From assembly GCF_047511655.1 (NCBI RefSeq), contig NC_133399.1, forward strand, positions 5,707,333 through 5,771,332: DNA of 64,000 nucleotides. Direction: 5' to 3'. This stretch comes from Castor canadensis. Lineage: Eukaryota > Chordata > Mammalia > Rodentia > Castoridae. The position numbers and the translations under genes were made by a program. Of the stretch, positions 24,163 through 35,335 are shown one piece after another. The stretch's first letter is position 1. Each line of letters begins with the position of its first letter. Below the pieces are notes generated by a model. The model worked only from the letters and a program-made list of their open reading frames with translations. It did no database searches and was not told the origin of the DNA.

Positions 24163-25304
24163 GAAAGTGAATGAATGTATGCACCCAGAAGAGAAAGAAA
24201 ATATTTTAAACATTTTAAAATTCACAGAATGTGTTACCTATATCTGTATTTTGTAAACTGTTGAAACTTCTCTAGACTAGAAGCTAAGAACATAGATCAC
24301 AAAAAAACAAAACAGTGTTAGGAAATTAAGAAATGAACAAAAATTCTGTATTTTCTTCCTCACTAATGGTATTCAAGGAAAATCTTTGCTTAAGATCATT
24401 GAAAGTGAACTATGGAGTAGGTCATCATACTTATAATATGAAAAATTAGTAAGAACAGTTGTACATGGGTTGAAGAAAATAGTGGAGAACACAACAATAT
24501 GCTGGCCCTGTCTGAAAGCAGCACATCTTTATTTGAAAGGCATTTAGCTTACTTAGAAAAGGCATTTACACATTCAGAAAATTACTAACAATATTTTTAA
24601 ACATACTTGGTTTCATAAAGGGGGAGAGAAAACGTGATAATATAATTAATAAAGGGCTGCATCTACCAGACGTGCTCAAGTGGTGTAGAGCATGCCTTAT
24701 CAATCACAAGACCCTGAGTAATAAATAAGTAAATAAATAGGTATATAAATGATTTCACCAAGATTGCACTACACCAGCTAAATGCACAGTACATCATTTT
24801 GCTGAATTTATAATAACAATCAGAACTTCAAATAGAAGAACACTATTTACAAAAAACAAAGGAATAGCACAAAAAGAATGACAGGCAGAGGAAGGGGTGA
24901 GATGGGGGCCAGAGTAACATGAAGGAACAAGTAGGAAAAATGTTCAACACCACAGATCATCAGTATAGCACAAACAGCAGCATGCAAAGAAGCTGTTTAA
25001 TGCTAAGTGGACAAGTGTAATAAATTAGGACATTCCCCATATTGGCAAGTCTGAGAATAAGCAAATAGCCATAAAATTTCAGATAAATACATACACTATC
25101 AAAACTTCCTAAGAAATTTCAATTATCCATACTCTACAGAGCACCAATCCCAAAACCCCCACCCAAAAAGAATATTCTGCTAACAGTGTAGAACACTAGG
25201 GCAACTTTACATAATTGAAATGAGCAAAATCTTCTGGGTCAACCTTACCACAAGGGATATGATTTATGGACTTGAGTCTTTGTGAAAGATCCATTACTCC
25301 AAAA

Positions 25305-26499
25305 TGTTGTCATGCACTCACTTTAAGGTGAGGGAAATACTCAGTGTCAGCTTTTGACATACTCTGACCTTAGTGAGCTATCTTAACCTTTGTCAATGTA
25401 CACTGAGATGTATTAATTCCAATTTTATTTTCAGAAACCTTCTGATCTCTTCCACAATTTTAGGTTTGCTAAGTATATCGATATTGTTTATGCCTAAATG
25501 GTAACTATGAAGACTATTCAATGTGTACTCTTTACTTAATGAACCATACTTCACTTTTACTCAACTTAAGTGCCTTGCCTAAATTCATCTCAAACAAGTC
25601 ATAAGTACCAAGAATGGACATTCTGGTAAAATTACCAAACATTCCCCCAAAGACCCCAAATGTTAGGAGCTGTGCTGTGTATCTTTGCCATCACTTCTGA
25701 TAACAAATAAATGGTGTTACCAACACCAACCAACTTTGAAACACCAACAAATTGTCCTTCAATTCATACTGACACCATCCAGACTTAGCAGTCCTTCCAA
25801 CTTCTGGGCAGTGTGAAACAGACAACAAGTCACAGCACATGTCTGCTTTGTCCGGTCACACCAGTCACATTCCTAGTCATAAAGAGTTACCACTCTGAGA
25901 CAAATCATTAGAATAAATGCAAACATTGCCTCAATGGGGCTTAGGAAAACAAACAGTCTCCTCTTACCTCAGAAACTTCAAGGATTTCAGAATCACTTCG
26001 CTAGAAAGTAACACAAGAACAAAAACTTTTAATTTATACTACACATCTACATCATCTTCTAAATGCACCAACTTTTTGCCCCATCAGGAAATATATAAAG
26101 ATGGCTTTCTCTAAGCCTGGGCCTAACAGAGTTGTTTTCATTGGCACAAATTACACTCTTTCTAACCATCTACTTCAACACAAAAGTTAAGTGGTGAAAT
26201 GATATATTCTGAAGTTGTAACACTCATAAATATCTACAATTAACCCACATTTCCAATGATTTCTGCACTAGAAAAGGAGCACACAACCAACATTCTTCCC
26301 ATTATCCCATTATCCTTTGCAAACTCAGATATTCCTCCAACCACTGTCCAAATGTCCTTTTTTTGCATAAAAAATGATTATGAAGTAATCATTGCAAATA
26401 TCCTCAAAATGGTTTGTAAATAGTTGTAAGGTGTATTTGACAATTTAAGCCTCAGTCATCAAACAAATCACACTGTAATGTCACCATAAGATCATGAAG
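25305..26499. other. Noncoding, partly shared with the right arm
   Basis: 25,900-26,460 matches 47,600-48,170 inverted. 25,305-25,890 has no partner in the window; the right arm has lost it along with 24,530-25,304. The frame at 25,917-26,114 is not conserved in the right arm. No gene recognised. Confidence 0.5.
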
Positions 26500-26720
26500 A
26501 ACCCAGGTCCCTGTGGTTCATGCCTGTTATCCTAGCTGCTCAGGATACAGAGATCAGGAGGGTCCTGGTTCAAAGCCCATGCTAGCAAAAAAGTTCTTGA
26601 GACCCTATCTCAAAAAAACCCATCAGAAGAAAAGGCTAGTGGAGTCACTCAAGTGATTAGAGCACATGCTTAGCAAATGAGAGGACCTGAGCACAAATCC
26701 CAATGCAGTGTAAAAAACAA
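26500..26720 (+). mobile_element. Composite SINE (shared with 47,345-47,572)
   Basis: 'ctgtggttcatgcctgttat', 'gatcaggagggtcctggttc', 'gagaccctatctcaaaaaaa', then an ID-like half with 'gattagagcacatgcttagc'. The right arm has the same insertion inverted. Confidence 0.85.
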
Positions 26721-27734
26721 AAACAGTCATGAAGATCCTAGCACTGGTAGCTCCTCTCTGTAAATGTAGGTAATGGGGAGACTGACATGACTACAGTCAA
26801 AATCAGCTAAGCAAAATTGTTTACCAGACATCATTTACAAAATAGGAGATATGGTTGAAGTGGTTGAGCTCTGCACTGTAAATGCAAAATTATGATTTCA
26901 AACCTCAGTTCCCAAATATAACACAAGTAACAAGGACACAAGACCATGATGATCACAGGAGCATACTGTTCTTTCTAATCTCCATGTCTGTCCACTCCTA
27001 ATTTATTTCTTCTCCTGTTTTCTCCTCTCTTTGAGAGCAAATTGCCTTTCTGCCTAGAGATGCCTACATACCTTTCTTTTGGGGCTTTCCCACTAGAATA
27101 ATTTTCTAGAGTCATGGTCTAAGTTAATCATCATTTCATTACAAAACAATATTCTAGAAACAACTTGTGGAAATTAACAGTTAAGTCAGAAAGGAAAAAA
27201 TGTGTCCCCTCCACTCAGAAGCCAACCACGTGCACATGTGGATTCGCGTTTCCAATGAATCTGGCAATGTGCGGAATTCATGGAAATTTAGGGACTGATT
27301 AGCAGCACGGAGAAGCACTGCATTGAAGGGACAGTGCAGAGAGTTTAGCCAAGTCTTCCCTTGAATCTGATGGATTCAAAGGGAAGTCAGGTCACAGTGA
27401 GGATTTATGGGGACACTGCACAGGAGCGCCCTGTCCTGCCACATACTCCAAAAGTACTCAGGAGACTCCCCAGCCAGCTCAGACTGCAGAATAGGAATTT
27501 GCAGATTAGTTTCCCACTAGGGCTGTGGACTGGGATGAAGTCGTCTCACAAGAATACAGACAGAGCTCAAGGCTCCCCCAGCACAGCCACCTTCCAGTCA
27601 CTCAAGGACTGAAGGCCCCAACCACATGATCAGGGAGCAGATTCCAGGAGGAACAGGGCCCAGTCAAAACCACCGCAGCTTCTGGATCCAACAGTCCCTC
27701 CACCCAGCACTGCAGATGCCCAGCCGCCTCTCAC

Positions 27735-27900
27735 CATTTCCCGCTTCTGACGCATCTTGGTGACCTCACTATGGTTCTGCAGCCAGAAGATTTCACAAAG
27801 CTGCTGGAGCTCTGTACCCGGATAATTGGCAGCAGGCTTGTGGTAAATATGGCGATAATGAGGAAGGCAACGTGAACCGCCTACCACTGTCGCTCCTCAT
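27735..27900 (-). CDS. Putative KRAB-ZNF exon 1 (5' UTR plus start codon)
   Basis: Seen: on the minus strand the core ends '...cagaagcgggaaATG' directly followed by a donor 'GTGAGAGG' (ATG at 27,737-27,735). Many mammalian KRAB zinc-finger genes have a first exon of 5' UTR that ends exactly in ATG before a GTGAG donor, with the next exon starting in phase at the KRAB-A box; the tract 'ggtcacc...cagaagc' also resembles that exon, from memory. The KRAB-A exon at 57,728 starts AAG-CCC-CTG, phase 0, which fits. Only the ATG would be coding; the start of the exon is a guess. No KRAB exon was found downstream on the minus strand inside the window, so this is an orphan promoter or its gene continues elsewhere. 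A longer frame across the donor (27,630-27,887) is probably fortuitous. Confidence 0.5.
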
Positions 27901-28020
27901 TGGACAGGTGGTGCAGGCGATTGAACAGCAGCTCTGATTGGCTAATGGATAAAGAGCCCAACCCCCCAAGCCCTTGACTGATGGGAACATGTAGTGGAAG
28001 GGTGGGGGGATGCTAAACTA
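27901..28020 (-). promoter_or_regulatory. CCAAT-box promoter of T1
   Basis: Upstream of the putative exon on the minus strand lie 'ccattagccaatcagagc' (27,936-27,955) and 'gtccaatgagg' (about 27,896), two CCAAT motifs in a CpG-containing, GC-rich stretch without a TATA box. In T3 the first motif has become 'agcgaatcag'. This is the usual makeup of a TATA-less ZNF promoter; activity is inferred. Confidence 0.45.
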
Positions 28021-28110
28021 GTGACTTGAAAGGACAGATTCCAGCAGCCCTTGCCAATCCAGCTTCCTTTGTTGGAAATATGTTTTAGTTTGTGGGTTAA
28101 CTACTTAGGA

Positions 28111-28474
28111 AAATTTGCACTGGCCATCGGGAATTAGCACGTGCCTCTTATCATATTCACTGTGACCTTATTGCATACTCCTCTTAAAAATGGGACAATA
28201 GGTTTACTCAGAGAATTCTACATTCAATATTCCTTGGGAAAATTCATCATGTCTGTTAAAGAGGGGAGATTCACGTAGGCTAGGACACAGGAAGTCGATG
28301 TTGCACTGATTGTCAAACTCTGGAAAGTGGAATGAGGCAGATGGCCATGGATTCCTCAGAACTCATGCTTCAACCTAATCATTTGCACCTAAGAAAATAA
28401 AAACACATTGCCAAAAAAAGCAATTTACTTATTTCATGTATGAACACCCACCTCATAAAGAACCAGATAAAATA
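28111..28474. other. Spacer between T1 and T2
   Basis: AT-rich, no recognisable element. It is absent from the right arm, where sequence jumps from the match of 28,110 to the match of 31,430. Confidence 0.5.
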
Positions 28475-29505
28475 GACTGGAGATGTGGTTCAAGCAGTTG
28501 AGCACCTGCTCTGTAAATACTAAGCTATAAGTTCAAACTTCAGTCCCACAAAATAAAACTAGGAAACAAGCAAGACCAAGATGATCACAGGAGAAAACTG
28601 ATTTTGCCATTCTCCATGTCTGTCTATACCCAAATTCTTTCTTCTCCTGTTTTATCCTCTATTTCAGAGCAAATCACCTTTCTTTCTTAAAATCAGAGTC
28701 TAAGTTAATCAGCATTTCATTATAGAAAAATATTCTAGAAACTACCTGAGGACAATTAACAGTTAAGTCAGGAAGGGCAAAAAGCATTCCAACCACTCAG
28801 AAGACAAACACGTGCACATGTGGATCTGTATTTCCAAAGAATCTGACAATGTGCAGAATTTGTGGAAATTTAAGGACTTATTTGCAGCACTAAGAAGCGC
28901 TGGATTTAACACACAGAGCACAGAGTTTACCCCATGCTTCCCTTAAACCTGAAGGTCTCAAAGGGAAGCCAGGTCACAGTAAGGAGTTTCAGGGACACTG
29001 CAAAGGAGGACCTTGGCCCAGCACAAACTGAATAAGTACACACTGGTATCTCCAGCCACCTCAGTTGGTAGATAGGGATTTGCAGGCAGAAACTCCTAGA
29101 AGGGCTGTGAGCTGGGCGAAGTCACCTCAAAGAGAAATGAGTGGTTAAAGGCCCCCAGTACACCACCACCTTAAGGTGGCAGAGGATCTAAGAACCAACA
29201 ATGTGATCAGGGCTCACTTTGTGGAACCAACAAGGCAGAGCCAGTCAAAACCACCACTGCTTCTGGTTCCAACAGTCACTCTACCCAGCATGGCAGATGC
29301 CCAGACACTCTTTCAACACTTCGCTTTTCTGATGCTTCCAGGTGACCTCCCTATGTTCCTGCAGTCAGAAAATTTCACACAGCTACTGGAGCTGGGAAAC
29401 CTGACAACTCTCCAGCAGACACGTGGTAAATAAGGCAATAATGTGGAAGGCAACCTAGAACTCTTACCACTGTCGCCAAGAAAGCTAAGATTAAAAATAG
29501 GATCC
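28475..29505 (-). pseudogene. T2: decayed KRAB-ZNF first-exon unit
   Basis: Tandem copy of T1 with matching landmarks (SINE relic 28,475-28,560; 'ctccatgtctgtctatac'; 'gcagcactaagaagcgctgg'; core 29,270-29,500). At the place of the T1 ATG/donor the minus strand reads GTG then TTGAAAG (29,319-29,310), so both start codon and splice donor are gone. The unit stops near 29,505, before the CCAAT region. It has no counterpart in the right arm. Confidence 0.55.
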
Positions 29506-29661
29506 ACCAGTCCCTTGCTAAATTTCCCATTTAATTGTGTTTTCCCTGTATTCCATTTTGTTTTTATTATTAGTATATCAAATATATTTTTTAATTTTTA
29601 CATGTAATGCTCTTTCACTTTGCAATGTATATTTCCAGTTTATATTAATGCATTTTGTTGT

Positions 29662-29708
<47 letters not shown>

Positions 29709-31430
29709 TACTTCGGGTTTAGCCCAAGACTTTGTAATTAGTAGAAAAGCTGTCCAGTGGTGAGCTACACACTTATGTATTTTTATTTTGAGACAGAATC
29801 TAGGAAATAACCCTAACTGGCATCCAATCGATAATCATTGTGCAACATCCTCCCCAGTGGCTGGGATTTAAACTGTGTAACAACACAACTGAGTCTTTCA
29901 TCCACATTTTTGTGGTTCTGATATTTGAACTTTGTCCTAACACTTCCTCAGCAGACACATCAAATGCCTGCAGTACACTTCCAAATAACATTACATAGGG
30001 TCAGGATAAATGCAGGTATCATGGAATGCTCCAGTGTCTTCCATTCCATACCAATTCAGTTACTCTCATTCATAATTTCCCTCTAAGCAACTGTAAGTAC
30101 TCAGCACCTACATTTAAATATGATAACAAATGTGAATAAATGATTTTGAAGACCGGAGGCATGGATCAAGTGTTAGACCACGTGCCTAGCAAATTTGAAT
30201 CCCTAACTTTAAACCCCAGTATGCCCAAGGGGAAGAAAGGATTTAGTGTATCTTCATTTAATTCTTTTCAGTACTCTTTCTTTCTGGGATCTTTATTTCT
30301 AACCACCTTTTCCTTCTCTCCAAAAATGCATTGCAATTTTTGCAATACTAGTGCACATGTGACATAGTCTGTAAATAATATTCAATTTTCATTCTCTCGT
30401 TCAGAATGAATAATGATGATTGCTTTAGGAAGAAGTGTCCAACCATAGAGAGCTGCCAAAAGAGAAGATTCTCAAAATCCAAGTCATCTCTTAAATGTGA
30501 GTAGGAGGTTTGTCTTAAGAAGTAGAGCTCCTGCTTTACAAATTCAAAGTCCTGAGTTCAAAACCCATTCCTCCAAAAAATGTTTAATACATCTTTTTTG
30601 GTAGCATTAAATAGATGCTGAAAATTATCGATTATAAGACATTTTGTAAAGGATAGCAAGAATGAACTGCCTGTAATTACAGTTTCAGATACAATGCAAA
30701 AAAAGTGAGTTCATTTTTGTAAACTTTGATGATCATGACAACGAGGATAAAATTGTAATTAAGAAATATCATAGTATGTGCTGGTTTGTGGTGGCTGATG
30801 CCTGTCAATTCATCTACTCAGGAGACAAATGTTGATAGGATCATGATTTGAGAACAACTGTGGAAAAAGTTAATGCAACATCATCTCAGACAATAACTCT
30901 GTATGGTGGTATTTGCAAATAATTCCACCTCCATGGGAGGTATCCATGGAAGGATTATAGTTATGAGGCAGCCATAGTCAAAATGGGAGGCCTATATGAA
31001 AAAATAACCAAAATAGCATTAAATAACTTGGGAGTCTGTCTTGAGCTCCAAATGCCCATGTCCATGGTCAGAAATGTGTGACAGAGCCTGTCAGAACAGA
31101 GCAAAACAGAGAAAGATTTTGTCCTTGAGACCTTGTCACAGACTTCAGCTACTAGTGGTCAGTTGGGTGGGTGCAGTGGACTGCACATGTGGGGAGGAGT
31201 AGACGATTTCCTTGAAGAACCTCAGAGTTTTCCTTGCTTGACTCAGTGCTCCAGGTTAGTCAGTGAGCAAGGGGTGCAATCAGGTATGTTTCTGAGCAGT
31301 CTGTTAACAAAGTCCCCAACTTGTCCAAGCACAAAACATAAAGAAAAACAAAGAAACACAGATTCTATTATCTATATCATCGACAATGATCCAATTGTAT
31401 TTGGAAATTGGAAAGACAACAAAACAAGAA
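29506..31430. other. Noncoding, left-arm-specific
   Basis: Holds the GT microsatellite, a B1-like relic (29,790-29,900, minus), ID-like SINEs at 30,148-30,236 and 30,505-30,585, and a composite SINE at 30,776-30,965. 30,228-30,300 matches 6,276-6,330. No gene recognised; the 123-codon plus-strand frame at 31,133-31,504 runs into palindrome sequence whose right-arm copy is not open. Confidence 0.5.
29666..29706 (+). repeat. (TG)n microsatellite
   Basis: Pure TG dinucleotide run of about 20 units. Confidence 0.98.
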
Positions 31431-31640
31431 CAACAAAAAGACCACACCTTACAGTGTTCAATATCAGGGCTATTGAACACAAACAAAATATAATCAAAAC
31501 ATAAATCCTGTTTAATACTAGGCAAAATTAAATTATTCTTGCAATTCCAACATTTTAGAACCAACACAATAAATATGCACATATCCAGTAATGATCAAGT
31601 GATAAATTCATATACCATCAAATTTAGCTAAATTTTATTT

Positions 31641-32559
31641 CATCCAATTATCCATAAAAGAATTTTTCCCAATTCTGAGTAAAATTTATGAAACTTGCAT
31701 GCTAAGGCATAATTTCATCATTAAAACCTTACAGGCAAGGAGCACAAAAAATTCCTAACTACTTAATTTAACTGCAATTTCATAGAAAAAAGATTCCATG
31801 AAAGAAACAAAAGGGAAGCTGCTCAAGGATGCAGCCTGTTGAGCCTACACTACATGAGGAGAAGGTTGTACACATTTTTAAACTTAGAGACCACTGTCTC
31901 TGTGCAGATGCATCCCATGGTGGCTCACTTTGAGAGAGAGAGCCTAAAAAGGAACATACAAAAGGAGGAAATTTCACTCTGGAACCTACCCACACACAAT
32001 TCTCCACACTTACACGATGAAATGGCTCACTATGACAACGGCTCATTGGAAAGGTGTCAAACTCTCATCCAGAGCCAATTCAATACTGAAAGCTGTGCTG
32101 TCCTTTCCTGGCATTGCTAAACTCAAGTGGATTCCCCAACACCAATGGGCATCCCATGTTTTAATTCTGAGGACATCTGGAATGCAGAACTGTAGACATT
32201 TGATAAGTTTAGCACTGAGTTCCCAAGAAACTGGCAGTAGTGCAGGTTCCAGTCTCACATGTGTCTGCTCTGTGTGGTCACCATTCCTCATTTTTTGTGG
32301 TACTGGGGTTTGAATCCAGCACCTCACACTTGCTAGGTAGGTGTTGTATCACAAGAGCCACTCCAAAAGCCCTTCCTTATGTTCAGGATTTTTGAGATAG
32401 TTTCTTACAAATGGTTTGCTTAGATTGGCTAATTATCCCACAGCTTGCTTCAAGCCATGATCCTCCTGATCTCTATTTTCTAGATAGGATTCCAGGTGTG
32501 AGTTACTAGTGCAGAGCACCATTTCCTATCTTGAAGATATCTGGTGGTGGCACTGTGCA
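31641..32559. other. Palindrome spacer, left part
   Basis: Noncoding. Contains one minus-strand composite SINE at 32,290-32,530 ('gtactggggtttgaatccag', 'catgatcctcctgatctcta', 'attccaggtgtgagttacta'). Short frames at 31,780-32,327 on both strands are unrecognised. Confidence 0.5.
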
Positions 32560-33140
32560 CCATCTTACTAGTAACGTAAAGACACTACCTCAAATAGACC
32601 AAGAACAAACAACCAAATATGCTCCTATTGCTCAGGACATTCTGAGTTTTACTTACTCCATAGCAGAACCTGGGACTGAGGGCAACACAAATGAATTCTG
32701 AAATTAATAAGCCACTTTATCCATCAGGCACATCACAAAGGTATCTTTTTTCCACTATCCATGACAGGCATTCTCAGTTGTCACAAACTACATTGTGACT
32801 AGACCAAGGATCTGAATATAAAAGCAAACAGTAAAAAATTTACCCAGGATTACCCAGGTAATCCTTGTGAACACTGGTGATTAAAGATCACCATCTCACC
32901 ATTTTTCCTATTGTCAATACACTTAGATGTCCTTCCCTTTTAAATCTCCAACAAGGCAAGTGCAAACTTTCAATTTCCACACTTTATGCCTCAAAATCAA
33001 TAGCTCAATTAATCACAAGAAACTGAACACTCATTAAGCAAATGGTCCAGGATGTTCTCTGCTTACTCCAGGTCTGTGATCTCTGACCATATCCTATAAG
33101 AACCAGTAAATAACACCTCATTTACTGACACTCTAAGGAC
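32560..33140 (+). repeat. Copy H: fragment of the B/C segment
   Basis: Follows copy B 20,480-20,985 in order ('tattgctcaggacatt', 'gtcacaaactacattgtgac', 'atcacaagaaactgaac', 'ctctgaccatatcctataag'), strongly diverged. It ends where ERV1 begins, so ERV1 or a rearrangement cut it. Confidence 0.65.
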
Positions 33141-33197
33141 TGGCTAGGCTCAAAAAAAGACATTCTGCTATAGGAGAAGATGGTGTCCCACTGCAAC

Positions 33198-33500
33198 ATG
33201 GGACAATATTCATCTACCTCCAGTCCTTTGCAATGTATGCTTACTAACTTTTCTTCTTTCCAACAGAAGGCTTTAGACCTGGTGGCCTCTTTTGATGCCT
33301 TCACACTGAGAAAACTCTGTGAATTAGATTGGCCTTCATTTCATGTGGGATGGCCTGCTGAGGGGACCTTTGATTTGCCTACAGCCTATCAGGTGGAATG
33401 GGTCATCATGGGACAACCTGGACACCCCGACCAGATTCCTTACATTCTGACTGGATTGAACTGTTATCTGAAAACCCTTCCTGGCTACAAAAGTGCATAA
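33198..33500 (+). pseudogene. gag: ERV1 gag, matrix part
   Basis: The frame starts MGQ (myristoylation-type start, ATG at 33,198). It contains the gammaretroviral matrix blocks 'DWPSFHVGWPAEGTFD' and 'GHPDQIPYILTG', which bind membrane and assemble in the immature particle. The frame is open from 33,180 to a stop at about 33,500, roughly 100 codons, which covers matrix but not p12. Capsid resumes only at 34,174 after the foreign block. An upstream in-frame ATG at 33,180 exists, but MGQ is the family start. Confidence 0.8.
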
Positions 33501-33599
33501 AGGAGGCACAGACTGCTCAAAGGTTCTCCTATCCACTAAGCCCACCAAACCATCATTATCTGCATGTATGGAAGGTAAAAAGGCTTGTCCTCTATAAAT

Positions 33600-34172
33600 G
33601 ACTTTTAGATACAAATTTTTCAGCTATCTCTAAGCATTACATATTGTGCCTGTACTTGTCCACTGATTTGAAGACAGAAAGACAAAAATGAGGAAAGAAA
33701 GATTCAAGGCCAAAATGGTCACATTTAGAAGATACCTCAGATTACAATCATTGCTGTGTGTACAATGTTATTTATCAGTGCTGTGTGCATAACAGACAAA
33801 TTCATATAAGAAATATCTAGTCCTAGATATTTAAAATTATTTGATGTATTTAAAAGTAGTAATATATGTAAATAGCTTTTTAAAAATCTTGGGAAATACT
33901 GTGCATAATAATGGAGTTGTAAAACCACCTCTGAACAATGTACTGTCTAGATTTGTTTATTGGGTTGATGGGGGTAAATAGAAAAAAACTACAAAAAGTA
34001 TTTTGTTAGTATGTGTTAGAGAATTTCAGAATATCCATTACCCTATATGTTGTGTGTTTCATTTAACTCTGCTATACTGTACATATTGTGTATATACTGC
34101 ACAAATGAGTCCTAATTTTATAACATCTAGCCTCTACATATTAAAGAGGTTTGTCAGTGTATAATTTATGTT
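33600..34172. other. Non-retroviral AT-rich block inside ERV1 gag
   Basis: Separates matrix from capsid, where p12 and the first part of capsid should be. It is AT-rich, closed in all frames, and ends 'catattaaagaggtttgtca', with an ATTAAA-type polyadenylation signal. It looks like a cellular 3' UTR rather than retroviral sequence. I found no target-site duplication and no A-tail, so capture during reverse transcription, or replacement, is as likely as a simple insertion. Ends approximate. Confidence 0.5.
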
Positions 34173-34173
34173 C

Positions 34174-35025
34174 CCTTTTTAATCACTGATCTCTATAACT
34201 GGAAACAACAAAATCTGTCTTTTTCTGACAAGCCCCAGGGGCTAATCTCTCTTCTTCAGACTGTGTTTTTCACTCATCAGCCTACCTGGGATTATTGCCA
34301 GCAGCTCCTACAGGCTCTCTTCACAGATGAAGAGCGAGACCATGTTCAGTGGGAATCCAGAAAACATGTCCTGGGCCTGGATGGGACTCCTACCAGGAAT
34401 CAAGACATTCTGGGGACCATCTTTCTCTTAGTTCATCCTAACTGGGATCTGAACTCCCATGCAGATAATGATGCTCTTGCCATCTATCACTGGGTCCTTC
34501 TTATGGCAGTCTGAGCTGCAGCCCAGAAACCCACAAATTTGTGTAAGGTGAGTGAGGTTATACAAGGCTCAGAAAAGTCCCCTTCAGCATTCCTGGAGCA
34601 CATCCCAGAGGCATATAGGACATGCATTCCTATAAACTCAGAGGTGGCAGAAAATAAAAGGGCAATAAATATTGCTTTTACTTCCTAGTCCACCCTAGAC
34701 ATTAGAAAGAAATTACAAAAACTAGAGGGATTTAAAGGGAAATTATTGTCAGAATTAGTAAAAATAACACAACATGTTTATAATAATAGAGACATTCCAA
34801 AAGATTGGCCAAAAAGCTTTCAAAGCTAATGATGGCAGCTCTTCAAGTTCCCATCTCTAGGCCCTTAAGAAGTTCTGGGCCCCCTCCCAAGTGACAGCTT
34901 ACAAAAATCTTAGGGCCCCACTCAAAAAGGACCAATGTACTTATTGTAAAAAGAAAAGGGGACACTGGAAAAATGAATGCCCTAAGAGAAAAGGGGGGAA
35001 CCAAAATGTCCTCCAACTGGAGTGA
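34174..35025 (+). pseudogene. gag: ERV1 gag, capsid and nucleocapsid
   Basis: Capsid blocks in order: 'THQPTWDYCQQLLQALF' (about 34,270), 'NWDLNSHADN', then after a stop near 34,514 'SPSAFLEHIPEAYRT' and 'STLDIRKKLQKLEGFKG'. The major homology region lies in 'SPSAFLEHIPEAY'. Nucleocapsid has one zinc knuckle at 34,937-34,981, CTYC...GHW..EC, with five instead of four residues between the second Cys and the His. Stops break the frame several times. Confidence 0.85.
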
Positions 35026-35059
35026 TGGGGCCGGGGCTCACTGCCACCACCCCTCCCCC

Positions 35060-35335
35060 CTGTAGACCATGGTTACCCTTCAACTGGGGGGCAAATAAGT
35101 CAAATTCTTATGTGATACTGGCATGGCCTATTCAGTTATTATAAAAGCAGAGGGCCCCTTACCTAAAGAAAAATTGTCTATTCAAGGGGCCACAGGAGCT
35201 CAACAAGACTACCACTGGTCAGAAAGCTGAATTACTAACCTAGGAGGAGGGACTGTAACCTATTCTTTTCTGGTGATTCCTGACTGTCCCCACCCCTTGC
35301 TGGGCTGAGACCTCCTACACAAGTTACAAGCCACC
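35060..35335 (+). pseudogene. pro: ERV1 protease
   Basis: Aspartic protease half-site 'FLCDTGMAYSVI' with the catalytic DTG at 35,114-35,122. Further family blocks 'IQGATGAQQDYHWS' and 'FLVIPDCPHPLLG' follow. An in-frame TAA lies at about 35,096, just before the active site, and others follow at about 35,228 and 35,308. The DTG itself is intact, but no protease could be made. Confidence 0.8.

Larger units (their letters stand above)
18925..25304 (+). repeat. Copy B of the 6-kb unit
   Basis: The most complete copy on the plus strand. 18,925-20,560 and 23,520-25,304 match copy A; 20,560-23,520 is missing from A and present in C. It carries a private L1 3' end at 24,060-24,162. SINE relics at 19,850-19,935 (minus), 20,325-20,400, 22,447-22,642 and 24,663-24,740 are mostly shared with the other copies. 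I find no open frame preserved across copies. Confidence 0.85.
26850..28110 (-). repeat. T1: GC-rich KRAB-ZNF promoter/first-exon unit
   Basis: Tandem partner of T2 (28,475-29,505) and inverted partner of T3 (39,600-40,815). Each unit starts (plus strand) with an ID-like SINE relic (26,850-26,930 here) and ends in a GC-rich, CpG-bearing core at about 27,600-28,020. Outside the core the sequence is AT-rich intron-like. T1 is the best preserved of the three. Confidence 0.75.
18505..31640 (+). repeat. Left arm of the large inverted repeat
   Basis: Reads as the reverse complement of 39,373-55,930. Anchors: 18,505-18,660 with 55,770-55,930 (the 'ctggagatgacatctagaaa' tract); 18,925-20,560 with 53,440-55,100; 20,560-23,520 with 49,100-53,440; 26,460-26,720 with 47,345-47,620; 27,000-28,110 with 39,600-40,740; 31,430-31,640 with 39,373-39,570. 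Extra in this arm: an L1 fragment (24,060-24,162), about 1.35 kb (24,530-25,890), and 28,110-31,430 with the second T unit. Extra in the other arm: ERV2 and 55,190-55,730. Confidence 0.85.

Noticed and set aside
27630..27887. 85-codon minus-strand frame reading through the T1 ATG/donor
   Set aside because: Better explained as 5' UTR plus start codon ending at a splice donor; the frame is not kept in T2 or T3.
29537..29722. Plus-strand frame over the TG microsatellite
   Set aside because: Low-complexity translation of the dinucleotide repeat.
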